Source: Marchantia polymorpha subsp. ruderalis (Eukaryota > Streptophyta > Marchantiopsida > Marchantiales > Marchantiaceae). Taken from it: 64,000 nucleotides of DNA. The position numbers were made by a program, and so were the translations under genes. Below, piece after piece: positions 38,689 through 49,369 of this stretch; position 1 is the first letter of the stretch; each line of letters begins with the position of its first letter. The notes under the pieces are model-generated. The model did no database searches. It saw only the letters and a list, made by a program, of their open reading frames with translations, and was not told the DNA's origin. The DNA lies in assembly GCA_037833965.1 (NCBI GenBank), contig AP031356.1, forward strand, positions 7,152,501 through 7,216,500. The letters run 5' to 3'.

Positions 38689-39430
38689 TCCAAAGAGCCT
38701 ATACACATTGTTGAAGCATGTGGATTGAGTTGGAGTATATCACAGAGCTAGCAAGTTAGTTACAAAAAATATATCAATGTATTTTACTTTAATAACAAAA
38801 GAGTAAGTTCCGGTGGCTTATAACCAAAAAACTTTACAATTTTTTGGTCCTAATGCTCACTTCAATTTGCAAATCTCCAATGCAACGTCTAAATCCAATC
38901 AGAGCACTGTATTTACGTCATTATTTTCCAAAGAGCCTATGCACGTTCATGAAACGCTTGGACTGAGTTGCAATAAATCACGGAGCCAACAAGTTAGTTA
39001 TAGAAAATATATCTATATTTTTGCCTTCAATCACAAAGGAGGAATCTCTAATGGCTTATGACCGTAAAGCTTAACAATTCCTTCAATTTGCAGAGCTCTT
39101 GTGCAGCGCCTAAGTCCAATTAGAACATTGTATTTATCTCATTGTTCTCCAAAGAGCCTGTGCGCGTTAATAAAGCGCGTGAATTGCGTTAGATTAAATC
39201 ACAGAGCCAACAAGTTAGTTACAAAAAATATATCTATATTTTCGCCTTTAATTACAAAATAAGAAACTTAAGTGTTTTATGACCAAAAAGCTTTACAATT
39301 TTTTGGTTCTGATATTCACTTCGATTTGCAAAGCTCTTGTGAAACGTCTAGGTTCAATCAGAAGATTGTATTTACACCATTGTTTTTCAAAGAGACTGTG
39401 CGCGTTGGTGAAGCGTGTGGAGTGAAGCGA
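38689..39430. repeat. Tandem array, ~221-238 bp unit, about 3.3 copies
   Basis: The block TCCAAAGAGCCT recurs at 38,689, 38,927 and 39,148, and a variant at about 39,386, giving periods of 238, 221 and 238 bases. Each unit also carries a CACRGAGCYARCAAGTTAGTTA-like block and a TTTACAATTTTTTGGT-like block. The copies are diverged (perhaps 75-85% identical by eye). The array directly precedes the plus-strand protease fragment, so it may be an internal part of the same gypsy family. Confidence 0.85.
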
Positions 39431-39479
39431 AACTCTAAGAAGTAAAGATCTAAAGAAAAATCTCACATGACAAATGTGA

Positions 39480-39840
39480 AAGTTGGTGTGGTGGATGCTG
39501 CTACTTTGAAGGTATGTATACATGTTTCAAACATCAAAGTGAGGATCAATAGACATGATCAAACATACTGGTAGATGATGGGTCTGCTGTGAATGCAATG
39601 TTTAAAATAATGTTTTTGAAGTTAAAAATGCGGATTTCAAGATCTTTTAGTATAATTATTGGTATGGTCAACAAACAAGAAATAATATCACTTGATGTGG
39701 TTGACAAAGTTGTGATGAGTGTGAGAGAGGTTCAAACTTTGTTTTCTTCCAAGTACTTAAGGAAGCTAGTTACAATCTGATGTTGAGACATCCTTGGTTG
39801 AGGGCGGCGGAGGATATGGTATTTCCTTATAATTTATTTT
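39480..39840 (+). pseudogene. Ty3/gypsy protease fragment (copy 2)
   Basis: Plus-strand reading gives DDGSAVNAMF, then a GMVNKQE segment, and further on, in another frame, MLRHPWLRAAED, which corresponds to the LLGRPWL flap region of plant gypsy proteases. The same order occurs on the minus strand at 45,690-46,010. The two copies therefore sit in opposite orientations on either side of the copia element. Frame breaks make this a pseudogene. Confidence 0.75.
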
Positions 39841-40269
39841 ATAACACATGAATATATATGTTTTGTGATTATATCTTTTGATTAAATATTTAATTTTTTG
39901 CTATCTGTTATATGTTGAAGTTAACTCCAAATAAGAAGTAACCTCATGATCGTCGGTGCTATATGCTTATATTCCAGAGTTTGTACATTACCGTAACACT
40001 TTTAGTATTATTCTCACGTGTGAGCTTTTCAAATGGACGTAATCACTTTGAGGGTGAACCACGTTATATGATGGTGTCTTTTATTGGATTGAGTGTGTCA
40101 TCGCTATGTTTTTTGGCTTTTACATTTATAATTGATACCAGAGCATTTGTATATGCCCTCAGAACAATTGTCGGAATACTGCGTGGCTTGCATCCACCTC
40201 GAGAGGCAGCTAACAAGTGCCCAACGCGTGGCAGAACCAATCCACCAAGCGGCAACATGGGTGATGATC
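39841..40269. other. Remnant DNA between gypsy fragment and copia element
   Basis: Continues the AT-rich retroelement DNA. A plus-strand frame (39,963-40,349) has two hydrophobic stretches but runs into the copia LTR, so the part after 40,270 is LTR sequence and not a native protein. No gene is supported. Confidence 0.5.
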
Positions 40270-40274
40270 AAAGC

Positions 40275-40668
40275 TGTTACCTACAACCCAATCTCTCTGA
40301 AGCTCTCGTGCGTGAACTGGATGAACAAGGAACAGAGAAAGAGAGATGAACACACAGACGATTTGTGCAGCGTACAACTTGCTGCGTTTCTGTTTTCTCT
40401 TGCCCTTTTATTCAGCGATTACAGAAGCATGCCGTGGAGATCACGGAGTCCCCAACTAGGGCGTGCCATCCCACGTCATGGAGCTTGTCCACGGCGATCC
40501 TACATCTACGGATCAGAGCGCACAACCACGACTCTGTCCTCCTAAAGACCTGGGACTCGACAGACTTAGTCCCGTTTATCTGAAAAACTCAAAACGACAC
40601 CTAAGACTAAAAGTGTTCGTCCTAACTGACGAAACTTAAACAAACCTAACAGCTAGATTATTCCAACA
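40275..40668 (-). repeat. 3' LTR of the copia element
   Basis: 394 bases, TG...CA ends. In the element's orientation the polypurine tract (AGGGGGAG on the minus strand, just right of 40,668) abuts it, which makes this the 3' LTR. Confidence 0.95.
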
Positions 40669-40693
40669 AACTCCCCCTAAGCTAGCTGTGATC

Positions 40694-43600
40694 TTATTTG
40701 ACATCCACCATGCCAATGCGTGCGCGGAGCTCCTGGAAACGTGTGCGCCCGAGGGGTTTGGTGAGAATGTCTGCGAGTTGCTCCTCCGTTCTGATGTGCT
40801 CGACGCAGATCTTCTTGGACTCGACACACTCGCGGATGAAGTGATAGCGCACCTCAATGTGCTTGCTCCGATAAAGAAAGACAGGGTTCTTGCACAACTG
40901 GATGGTTGACTTGTTGTCGATGTAGATGGTGGTGGTGTCACTCTGCTTCCCGATCATGTCCTCCAGCAAACGGCGCAGCCATGTAGCTTGGCATGCCGCT
41001 GATGTGGCTGCGATGTACTCCGCATCGCACGAGGAAAGCGCCACAGTTTTCTGCTTCTGAGATTGCCAGATGATCGGGCTGCCACCGAGTGAGAACAGAA
41101 CGCCGGTGCTGCTCTTCCAATCGTTCATGTCACCAGCCATGTCCGAGTCGCTGAAACCAATCAGCTCCTTATCGCCGTCCTTTGAATACCTGCATCCATA
41201 GCTCCACGTGCCCGCGATGTAGCGGAGAAGATGCTTGACGGCCGCCAAATGTTCAGTAGTTGGCGCCTCCATGAACCTGCTCACGTAGCGAACGGCGAAA
41301 GAGATGTCAAGCCAAGTGTGCATCAAATAGCGCAGACACCCGACGATGCTCCGGTAGAAAGTGGCGTCCGTTGCAGGGTTCTTGCTGTCCTTGCTCAGCT
41401 TAAGCCGCGGTTCCATCGGCACAAGTGCAGGGTTGCACTCTGCCATGCCCGCGAGCTCGAGCAGCTTGCCAGCATACCCAGCCTGAGACAAGGTGATGCC
41501 GCTCGCATTCTGGCACACTTCGATCCGAGGTAGAAGTGAAGCAACTCGAGGTCGCTCATGCGGAAACACTCCATCATCTCCTTCTTGAAGCGCGTGATCT
41601 CCTCTGCATCCGCGCCGGTGACGATCAAGTCGTCGACGTACACCCCAAGCAAGAGCCGTGAGCGCCCTTGCCCGCGCGCATACATGGCGTGCTCTAACGG
41701 GCTGCTAGTGAAGCCCAGCTCCTTGAGCGAGTGGTCGAGCTTCATGTTCCACGCCCGTGGTGCTTGCCGTAGGCCGTACAACGCCTTGTGAAGGCGATAG
41801 ACCTTGTGCTCCTCGCCGACGTGAGCAAAGTCGGGCGGCTGGGCGACGTAGACCTCCTCCTGCAGCTCCCCGTTCAGAAACGCGGATTTGACGTCTAGGT
41901 GGTGCAGCTGCCACTCCTATTGGGCAACCACGGCCACAAGCAACCGCACGGAGTCGAGGCAAGCGACAGGCGCAAAGACCTCGTCGAAGTTGATGCCCTT
42001 GCGCTGCACGTACCCCTTGGCGACCAGCCGCGCCTTGTGCTTGACAACTGCGCCGGCTGCGTCCTTTTTTGTCTTGAACACCCACTTTAAGCCAATTTGA
42101 CGATGTCATGCAGGCAGATCAATGAGCGTCCACGTACCATTCTCCTTGATGGAGTTAAGCTCCTCCATCATCGCCCTCCTCCAGCACTCGTGAGGTTCGG
42201 CATCAGCGAAGTTCTCCGGCTCGTCGATGAAGAAGAGCCGCTCCGCCTGCCTCGGGACCTCCGCTGCCTTGTCCAGCAGGTCCGCGACAAGCCTGAACCG
42301 ATGTGGGCGTGCTGGATCATCCGCATCATCGAGGGTGCTGGCGAAGTCCGTCGATGGCGAGACGAACTTGATTTGCTTGTCCGTGCTTGCAGGTCCAGAC
42401 CCTGTCGCGGCAGAGTTTTCTGGCGTGGCAGCGTTCTCTGACGAAACTGAACCTGTAGACAGCATGGAGGGAGAGGTGGCAGCGCCCTCCGATGGCGCTG
42501 GGCTTGCAGGTGATGAGGAAGAAGAGGCAGGCCCAGCGGTTGCTGCCCCGTGCAGATGTGCTCCCCATGCACCATGTACTCCACGACGAGCTGTTCAGCG
42601 TCGCCGTCGTCTGCTTCTCCGCTCCAATCCCAGCTCGCCCCTTCATCGAAGACGACGTCTCGGGACACGATGAGCCGGTTCGTCACCGGATCGAACAGGC
42701 GATACGCCTTGGTGCCTGGTTCGTAGCCGAGGAAGACTGCCTTGACGCTGCGGTCGTCCAATTTCTTCAGTCCTGGGCGGGTGAACTTTGCGTGGGCGAC
42801 ACAGCCAAACACGCTGAGGTGATCCACGTCTGGCTTGTGCCCGTGCCACGCCTCGTACGGCGTCATCCCGTCCACGCTGCGGGTGAACGAGCGATTGAGC
42901 ATGTACACTACGGTTAGCACCGCCTCCTCCCAGATACTGTTCGGCATGTTCCTGGCCTTCAGCATGCTCCGTGCCATGCCGACCACCGTCTGGTTGCGAC
43001 GCTCCACCACCCCGTTTTGCTGCGGAGAGTACGGAGCAGTGAGGTGGCGTTGTACTCCGTGCTCGGCGAAGAACTCTTCAAGCGCGATGGAGGTGAATTC
43101 TCCCCCGCGATATGTGCGAAACGTGCGCAGAGGGTGCTTGGACTCCAGCTCGGCCGCCGCTTTGAACCTCTGGATGCTCGCGGCGGCGCCGTTCTTTGAC
43201 ACTAGCAAGACCATCCACATGAAGCGGCTGTGGTCGTCCACCATCAGCAGGAAGAACTTCTTTCCTCCTGGTGTTGACGGTGAGATGGGGCCGCAGAGGT
43301 CTGCGTGCACCAACTCTAGCGTCTCCGTGGCCTGGTACTTGGCCACCTGCGGGAACGGCGCCCGCCGCTGCTTACTAGCGAGGCAAGCGTCGCACACCTG
43401 TTCCACATGCTCGATCAAAGGCAGGCCACGCACCAGCCAGGTACGCGCCATCGTCTTTAGCGCACCAAAATTTTGGTACCCGAGACGCTCGTGCCAGCGC
43501 CACGCCCTGTCGCCATGTCTGATGGACAGGCATACTGGCTGTGCGACCTGCAGAACCACCTTGTATAGACGGTTAGCCGAGCGAGGTACCTTGGCGAGGA

Positions 43601-44090
43601 GCCGATCTTGCCGATCCCAGAGCGACATGTAGCCGTCACGGATCGATGAGGGGCAGCCGTTCTCGTCCAGTTGTCATAAGCTGACGATGCTCGTCTTCAG
43701 ACGTGGGATGAAGTAGACGTCCGTCAGAGCACGATGCTCCCCTCCTCGTACTGTTATCAGCACGGTGCCTCGCCCCTTGATGTCGACGACGGAGTTGTCG
43801 CCGAAACTCACGGTGCCGTCGACGCTAACATCAAGATCGGCGAACAGGGCTCGGTTGCCAGTCATGTGGTTAGACGCGCCCGTGTCCAGGTACCATGCCT
43901 CGTCGACCGGCTCGCTCTCGTCGCCAAGCCGCATCCGGGCACGTTCCTCGTTGAGAAACACGTGCTCACCGGCCTGCTCAGGCTTGACAACGAGACCGCA
44001 CAGCTGCGCGAGGTGGAGCGCGCCCTGCTCGTCATCGGCGCCGCCGGCGTTGTTCTGGACGAGATGCGCCTCCTCCTCTTCTTCTTGTGA
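40694..44090 (-). pseudogene. Copia pol (protease-integrase-reverse transcriptase-RNase H), interrupted
   Basis: From right to left: protease with YLDTGASNHMTG (near 43,880); integrase with WHERLGYQN and CDACLASKQ zinc-binding residues, DDHSRF and SPQQNGVVERRNQ (about 42,800-43,500); reverse transcriptase with [11 protein letters not shown] and the catalytic YVDD (near 41,640); RNase H ending TKPLGRTRFQ shortly before the stop at 40,694. An in-frame stop at 43,671-43,673 splits protease from integrase. Frame changes occur near 42,600, between about 41,780 and 42,100, and near 41,530. All catalytic regions can be found but no single frame spans them. Confidence 0.93.
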
Positions 44091-45049
44091 CAGTCACGGG
44101 CCCAATGTCCCCTCTTGCCGCAGTAGCGACATTCGTCGTCGCGTGTAGGCCCGCCACCGGTCCCAGTGCCAGCGTGGCCATTGTCGCGCGCGCCGTCGCG
44201 GCCGCGACCCTTGTTTCGGTTCTGCTTGCCGGAGGAGTTTCCCCCACCGCCGCCAAAGGGAGCACCTTGGTTCATGCGGGCGCGCCATTGCTCTTCAGTG
44301 AGCAGCAGCTTGCCGCCGCCCGCGTCTTCCTCCTCATCCTCGTCGTCGTGCTCGTCACACACCTTGAGACGACCCGTGAGCTCCTCGATCGACATGGTGC
44401 TGAGATCGAGCAAGCTCTCGATGGAGCGAGCCATCTGCGAGTACTGCTTGAGGAAGACGCGCAGGTACTTGAGGATGATCATCTTGTCATCGATGGGATC
44501 GCCGAGAACCTCCAGCTGCTGGACCAGCTCCTACAGGCGCATCCCGAAGTCGTTGACGCTCTCATCCGGCTTGAACGGGATGGACTCGTACTGCTTGCGC
44601 AGCACCAGAGCCTTGGACTCGCGTACGCGTTCGGCGCCGACACGGATCGTCTTGATCGCGTCCCAGGCCTCCTTCGCCGTCTTCTTGACAGCGAGCATGG
44701 GGATCATCTCCTGGGGCACCGCCCGGAGGATCGCCTCCATTGCCGCGCAATCGTTGTCGTACTCGCCTTCTCCTATTTCAATCACATCCCACAGATGTCT
44801 CACCTGAAGGATCACGCGCATGAGGAGAGACCACGAGTTGTAGTTGGTGCGGATGAGGGTTGGCCACTGCGTGCTCGATCCGCCGCCCCCGTCGCGCCCA
44901 TAGCGCGGAACGGCGAGCGCGCACGATGATGACTGCAGCGTCCCGAAAGCCTCATGCTTCTTCTTCGCCTCCTCAGCAGCGGCTGCATCGCCCTGCGTCT
45001 TGGGGTCGGAGCCATTGCCGGCGCCCTTCGGCATCGCACCCTTGCCCAT
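44059..45049 (-). pseudogene. Copia gag with zinc knuckle, interrupted
   Basis: The frame opens at ATG 45,049, just inside the 5' LTR, with an Ala/Gly/Lys-rich start. It contains the gag helices, with motifs such as RTNYNSWSLLM and KTAKEAWDAI. A stop at 44,531-44,533 interrupts it. The frame then resumes through an acidic patch and Gly/Asn/Arg-rich stretch to a CCHC zinc knuckle, CRYCGKRGHWARDC, and changes frame within a run of Lys/Glu-type codons near 44,090. From memory, this gag type is common in grass copia elements. Confidence 0.9.
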
Positions 45050-45058
45050 TGCAACCTA

Positions 45059-45071
45059 GGCTTTGATACCA
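45059..45071 (-). other. Primer binding site (initiator tRNA-Met type) of the copia element
   Basis: The minus strand reads TGGTATCAAAGCC beginning two bases inside the 5' LTR, one base off the usual TGGTATCAGAGC complement of initiator tRNA-Met that copia elements use to start reverse transcription. Confidence 0.9.
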
Positions 45072-45073
45072 CG

Positions 45074-45467
45074 TGTTACCTACAACCCAATCTCTCTGAA
45101 GCTCTCGTGCGTGAACTGGATGAACAAGGAACAGAGATAGAGAGATGAACACATAGACGATTTGTGCAACGTACAACTTGCTGCGTTTCTGTTTTCTCTT
45201 GCCCTTTTATTCAGCGATTACAGAAGCATGCCGTGGAGATCGCGGAGTCCCCGACTAGGGCGTGCCATCCCACGTCCTGGAGCTTGCCCACGGCGATCCT
45301 ACATCTACGGATCAGAGTGCACAACCACGACTCTGTCCTCCTAAAGACCTGGGACTCGATAGACTGAGTCCCGTTTATCTGAAAAACTCAAAACGACACC
45401 TAAGACTGAAAGTGTTCGTCCTAACTGACGAAACTGAAACAAACCTAACAGCTAGATTATTCCAACA
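45074..45467 (-). repeat. 5' LTR of the copia element
   Basis: 394 bases with TGTTAC and CCAACA ends, next to the primer binding site. It differs from the 3' LTR at about 12 positions, mostly transitions. Confidence 0.95.
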
Positions 45468-45472
45468 AAAGC

Positions 45473-46744
45473 GACCCCCACTTTTAACCTTCCTCCTCTC
45501 AATACCACTTCTCTTGCGCGGTTTTCTAAAAAAAAGATTCAAGAGCAACAATTATTTGAATAACTCTTTCATAAGATCGTGACATTCCATTTAGAATGAT
45601 TGGAACCATTGTTTCTTTAGGTATTGAATCTTCCATTGATCATGGTTTATTCTTCAACTCTCTTGCTTACTGGATGTATTGCGTAAATGATTTTCAAATC
45701 AAAGTTTGCACTCCTCTCACACTCACCACAACTTTGTTTACCAGCCTCAATGATCTTACCTTCTTTTTGTTGACCATACCAACGATTATACTAGAATATT
45801 TTGAAAGTCTCATACCCAACTTCAGCAATATCCTTTCAAACATTGCATTTACTGCATAACCATCATCTATCAGCACGTGTGATACATCATGTCCATCGAT
45901 CCTCAATTCAATCTTTGAAGCATGTGTACATACCTACAAAGTAGCAGCATCCACCACGCCAACTTCCACATTTGTCATATGAGCATTTCCATTGGATCTT
46001 CGCTTCTTGATCTTTGTGGATCTCAGGACTCCTCTCAACTTCTTTCCTATGGCTGGGTTCAAGTCAATCAGTTGGCCAACTATTATATTGGCCTTCTGAC
46101 TTCCTACATCCTCCATCACGTCGTTTGTCCGCTGCATTTGTGTTCTGTCTGTAGTCCAATCACTCCACAATTGTCATAGTAGGTCGCGCTTTGGGATTCA
46201 TGTGATGATGATGGTCCCAAATGAAGTTTCAACTCTCACAAGTTCCTCTTGCTCTTCAACCTTTTATCCTTGTTCCGCAAGGTACAATTGATAACTTTAT
46301 GTCACTTCTCTCCACAATAAAAGCAAGTCTCACATTTGACTTTTGGGGATTTACTTACTACTCTCTCTTCAAACTCCACGTTGAATTCTTTTGTATATGA
46401 GTTTAAAATAACCATAACATCCAAGCCTTAAAGCACTTTGAAAAACCTAACTTTACAACCTTCTTGTTCGCTTATTTTTTTCATAAGTTGGAAAACATTC
46501 AAAAGATCTATCCCAAAAACGCTATCTACTTGGCAAAAACGTGAATGAATGAATCCAAAATTTTTGATCTCTTTTCGTGATTTTGTATCTCCTAAACCTC
46601 AAAATAGCATAATTTTGGCTCTAGACGTAATCTCTCAAGGAAATCTTGATTGACACATAGTTTATATTCCAATACATACTTGTATAAAGTTTCAAAGGCT
46701 AATTTGAAACAAATAAAAAGTAACTTACTTACTGCGAGACCGAA
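45473..46744 (-). pseudogene. Ty3/gypsy gag-protease fragment (copy 3)
   Basis: Reading the minus strand from about 46,360 gives a damaged CCHC zinc knuckle (C-x2-CFYCGE, then H and C). A linker and a protease segment follow, with IDGHDVSHVLIDDGYAVNAM and GMVNKKK (about 45,700-45,900), then sequence up to the copia target site. The protease part matches the plus-strand copy at 39,480-39,840 in inverted orientation, including a shared stretch around GVVDAATL. Frame breaks separate the pieces. No reverse transcriptase of this family is visible in the window. Confidence 0.75.
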
Positions 46745-47005
46745 TGTTACACATGTGTACTAAGTTGTAGAAGTAGCCAAGTGATTAATGATGATTAGCC
46801 AAGACATGGCTAAGTCAAGCTAGTTATGACTAAACTAATTAATTATAACTAAGTTTATCTAGTCATGATTAGTTTTAGCTATAATGTCTATATTTGGCAA
46901 AATAATTAGCTAAGTTCTAGAAGATTGGATGAACACTTCTATTTTGTCTTTTACAAGAGTCTAGATTCCAATCGATTAGACTTTTGATTATAATCTTGGA
47001 TTTGA
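46745..47005 (+). repeat. Partial gypsy LTR (first ~260 bases)
   Basis: Starts TGTTACACATGTGTACTAAG and aligns with the beginning of the LTR at 53,846 (shared blocks include CTAAGTTTATCTAG, GGATTTGATTGGT and ATTTTGTCTTTTACAA). It breaks off where GC-rich DNA begins near 47,005. The bases just before it (GCGAGACCGAA) resemble those before the 53,846 LTR (GTGAGATCGGA). It therefore looks like an internal-to-LTR junction on the plus strand. Confidence 0.8.
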
Positions 47006-47374
47006 TTGGTCTGAGAGGCCGCTTCCGCGGAGGCACCAAAGGCCGCTCCTGCCTTGATGGACTGCCTTGGGGGTGGATCCCCGCCGTTCGGGAGTCTTGC
47101 CTCGAGGGCACCGAAGGAAAATGGGGGGATGGCCGCTTCTGAGGGGGTGGATCCCCGCCGCTTGGTGGAAGGGGGGGAGAGAAGGTTTTTGCTGCCGCGA
47201 GAGCATCGAAGTTCGCCTAAGAGGGGTGGGTCCCCGCCGCTCGGAGGACCTGCCTCGAGGGTCGGGAAGACCCCTGCTCGGTAGTGGCCCCTTCAACCCC
47301 CTTACGCTCCTGCCTTGCGGGGCCCTAAACCCTTTTCACTTCTTCCTTTGTTCCTATGCATGGATGGATGCCCA
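47006..47374. repeat. GC-rich tandem-repeat segment, left half
   Basis: GC-rich DNA with GGGGTGGATCCCCGCCG or a close variant at about 47,069, 47,143 and 47,223 (periods 74-80 bases), each followed by related CTTGCCTCGAGG-type blocks. The same kind of sequence resumes at 51,375, on the far side of the inserted element at 47,375-51,369. Open frames here reflect composition. Origin unknown; it may be part of an older element. Confidence 0.7.
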
Positions 47375-47598
47375 TGCAAAACTAAAATCACGAGAATCAT
47401 CTTGACGAAACACGAAAAATCATCAGCCAACATTTCTAGCCAGAAATATCGTGGTTCACCCTGCGGACCAGGGCTACGTCCACCAAGAACACGCTACACT
47501 TTTATTCACAAGACTGAACCAATGTACAGCAGAACCAATGTACTAGCTAAATATAGTTAGGACCTGAAGTTACTTCTTAACATGAGTTAAACTCAACA
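47375..47598 (-). repeat. 3' LTR of the non-autonomous element
   Basis: Begins TGCAAAACTAAAATCACG (the other copy begins TGTAAAAC) and ends CTCAACA, followed by the polypurine tract. Shorter than its partner through an internal deletion near 47,535. Confidence 0.92.
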
Positions 47599-48054
47599 AT
47601 CTCCCCCTTAACTCATGTTAAAGGAAACTCAGTAACCTCTCTAACCTATATTATTACTTCGTGGGAAGTTCTAGACGTAAACCTACCACAAAATCCCTCT
47701 TTAAACGAGAGTTAACTAGAACTAAGCCGTAGCCATAACAGGATAGAGTAATAATATACAGAGATAAGTAACAATCTCCCCCTTAACGTGTGTTAAAAAA
47801 TCTCAGTCACTAGTGACATCTTAACCTCTTATTTCAAGTTAAGAAATCTTAAAACTTAAGTTAGATTAAGTAACTAGTGCACTTTTGAACTCTCTGATTT
47901 TTACTGGTCAATTTGAAGATCATGTATACTCTTCCCCTATTTCAACGAGCTATGCACATTAAAATGACAAGTTACTCTCTCCCTCTTTCAATGAGCTAGG
48001 CACATTGAAAGATAATCTTTTTGACAAGAATTCTTTTGACGCTCTCCACTCACC

Positions 48055-48970
48055 GTTACTCCGATTTGCTGCACCCACGATTAACCATCGCCCACGACTT
48101 ACTGCGTCCATGCCTTACTGCGCCCGCGACTCACTTTTGCTCGCGACTTATTGCATCCACGCCTTACTGCGTTCACGCCTTATGGCGCTTGCGACTCACA
48201 ATCGCATGTGACTTACTATGCCTATGCTTTATCGCATCTATGTGTAACCATCTTTAGTTAGTTAGAACTAAAGTAGAGGTAACTCTAAATATTGATGTAG
48301 ATACTTTAGTGTGCACTAGTCATAGCTGCCACGTCAACGATCCGCGCACTTGGTAGGTACAGAGTGGATGTATTAGTTGACAGTGCCACGTCAGCAATCC
48401 GTGTGCTTGTAGGTAAGGATTGAGTGTGTTAGTTAGTGTGTTAGTTGGGTGCGCCACATCAGCGATCCGTGTGCTTGTTAGGGTTATCCGCCACGTCATC
48501 CATCCAATAGGAGTGGGATGGATAGTGGAAATTAGATCTTATCACCTTGTACTTGTTGGTGAGAGCTATATAAGGGAGAGGAGAACCATTGTTGGTATCT
48601 CTCATCTTCAGAGTTTACGTTTCTATCTTCGAGTGAGCTTCTCTCTAAACCCTAGTATTACACTATACCTTACTGCGCCCGCGACTCATCGTCGCCCGCG
48701 ACTTACTGCATTCACGCTTTAAAGCGTTCACGCCTTATTGCGCTTGCAGTTCACCCATGACTTACTGCGTCTATGCTTTATCGCATCCATGTCTTACTGC
48801 GCCCCCAACTCATCGTCGTCCGTGACTTACTGCATTCACACTTTACTGCGTTCACGCCTTACTGCGCTTGTGACTCACAGTCGCCCGTGACTTACAGCGT
48901 CCACGCCTTACTGCATCCGCGACTCACAGTTGCACGTGACTTATTGCGTCCACACCTTACCGCTACCATG
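48055..48970. repeat. Minisatellite of CTTACTGCG / CGACTCAC units, two blocks
   Basis: Blocks at about 48,055-48,245 and 48,668-48,970 consist of related 17-20 base units such as CTTACTGCGTCCACGC and CGACTCACAGTCGCCCG, in alternating order. The 420 bases between the blocks are unlike them. The short open frames across the array are by-products. Confidence 0.85.
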
Positions 48971-49369
48971 CGTCAGCCCACGAATGTTCTATTGAACGTA
49001 GTTGGCTTGCATTTAAGTGGTTCGTTTGGCCTCCGTCTTGCCTAGCCCTGCCGCTGGAAGAGGAGCTGGCTGTCATTTCCGATACCAATGGGGAAGCCGA
49101 CCACTCAGTCTTGCCACACCGCGAACGGGGGACGGCCGCTGCTCCGCCATGCACCTCTAGCCCCCATGTCTGTGACATGGTTGGGCACGCGTCGTCCTAG
49201 CCTTCGCTTTAACTCGGCTACCGCTTCGGAAAAGAAGCTCCGCTCGCCGTTCTAGTATACCGCGAGGCTGCGAGCAATTGCTCTTGGCCTTCTTGATGCC
49301 ATGCAACTGTCCACACCTTTGCGCCTATTCAAAGGTTGCGGGTTTGTGTGAGGTTGTGTGCACTTGTAA

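Larger units (their letters stand above)
40270..45472 (-). mobile_element. Full-length Ty1/copia LTR retrotransposon (minus strand), coding region broken
   Basis: Bounded by 394-base LTRs (40,275-40,668 and 45,074-45,467), each starting TGTTAC and ending CCAACA, and by a 5-base target duplication AAAGC (40,270-40,274 and 45,468-45,472). On the minus strand the order is 5' LTR (right), primer binding site, gag with zinc knuckle, protease, integrase, reverse transcriptase, RNase H, polypurine tract, 3' LTR. Integrase before reverse transcriptase is diagnostic of copia. The two LTRs differ at about 12 positions by eye (about 97% identical). The interior is strikingly GC-rich against AT-rich flanks. 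Several stops and frame changes make it non-autonomous. Confidence 0.96.

Noticed and set aside
39963-40349. 128-codon frame with hydrophobic stretches
   Set aside because: It crosses from old retroelement DNA into the copia LTR, so it cannot be an ancient conserved protein.
44087-44929. 280-codon plus-strand frame inside the copia element
   Set aside because: It is antisense to gag; its composition mirrors the GC-rich gag codons.
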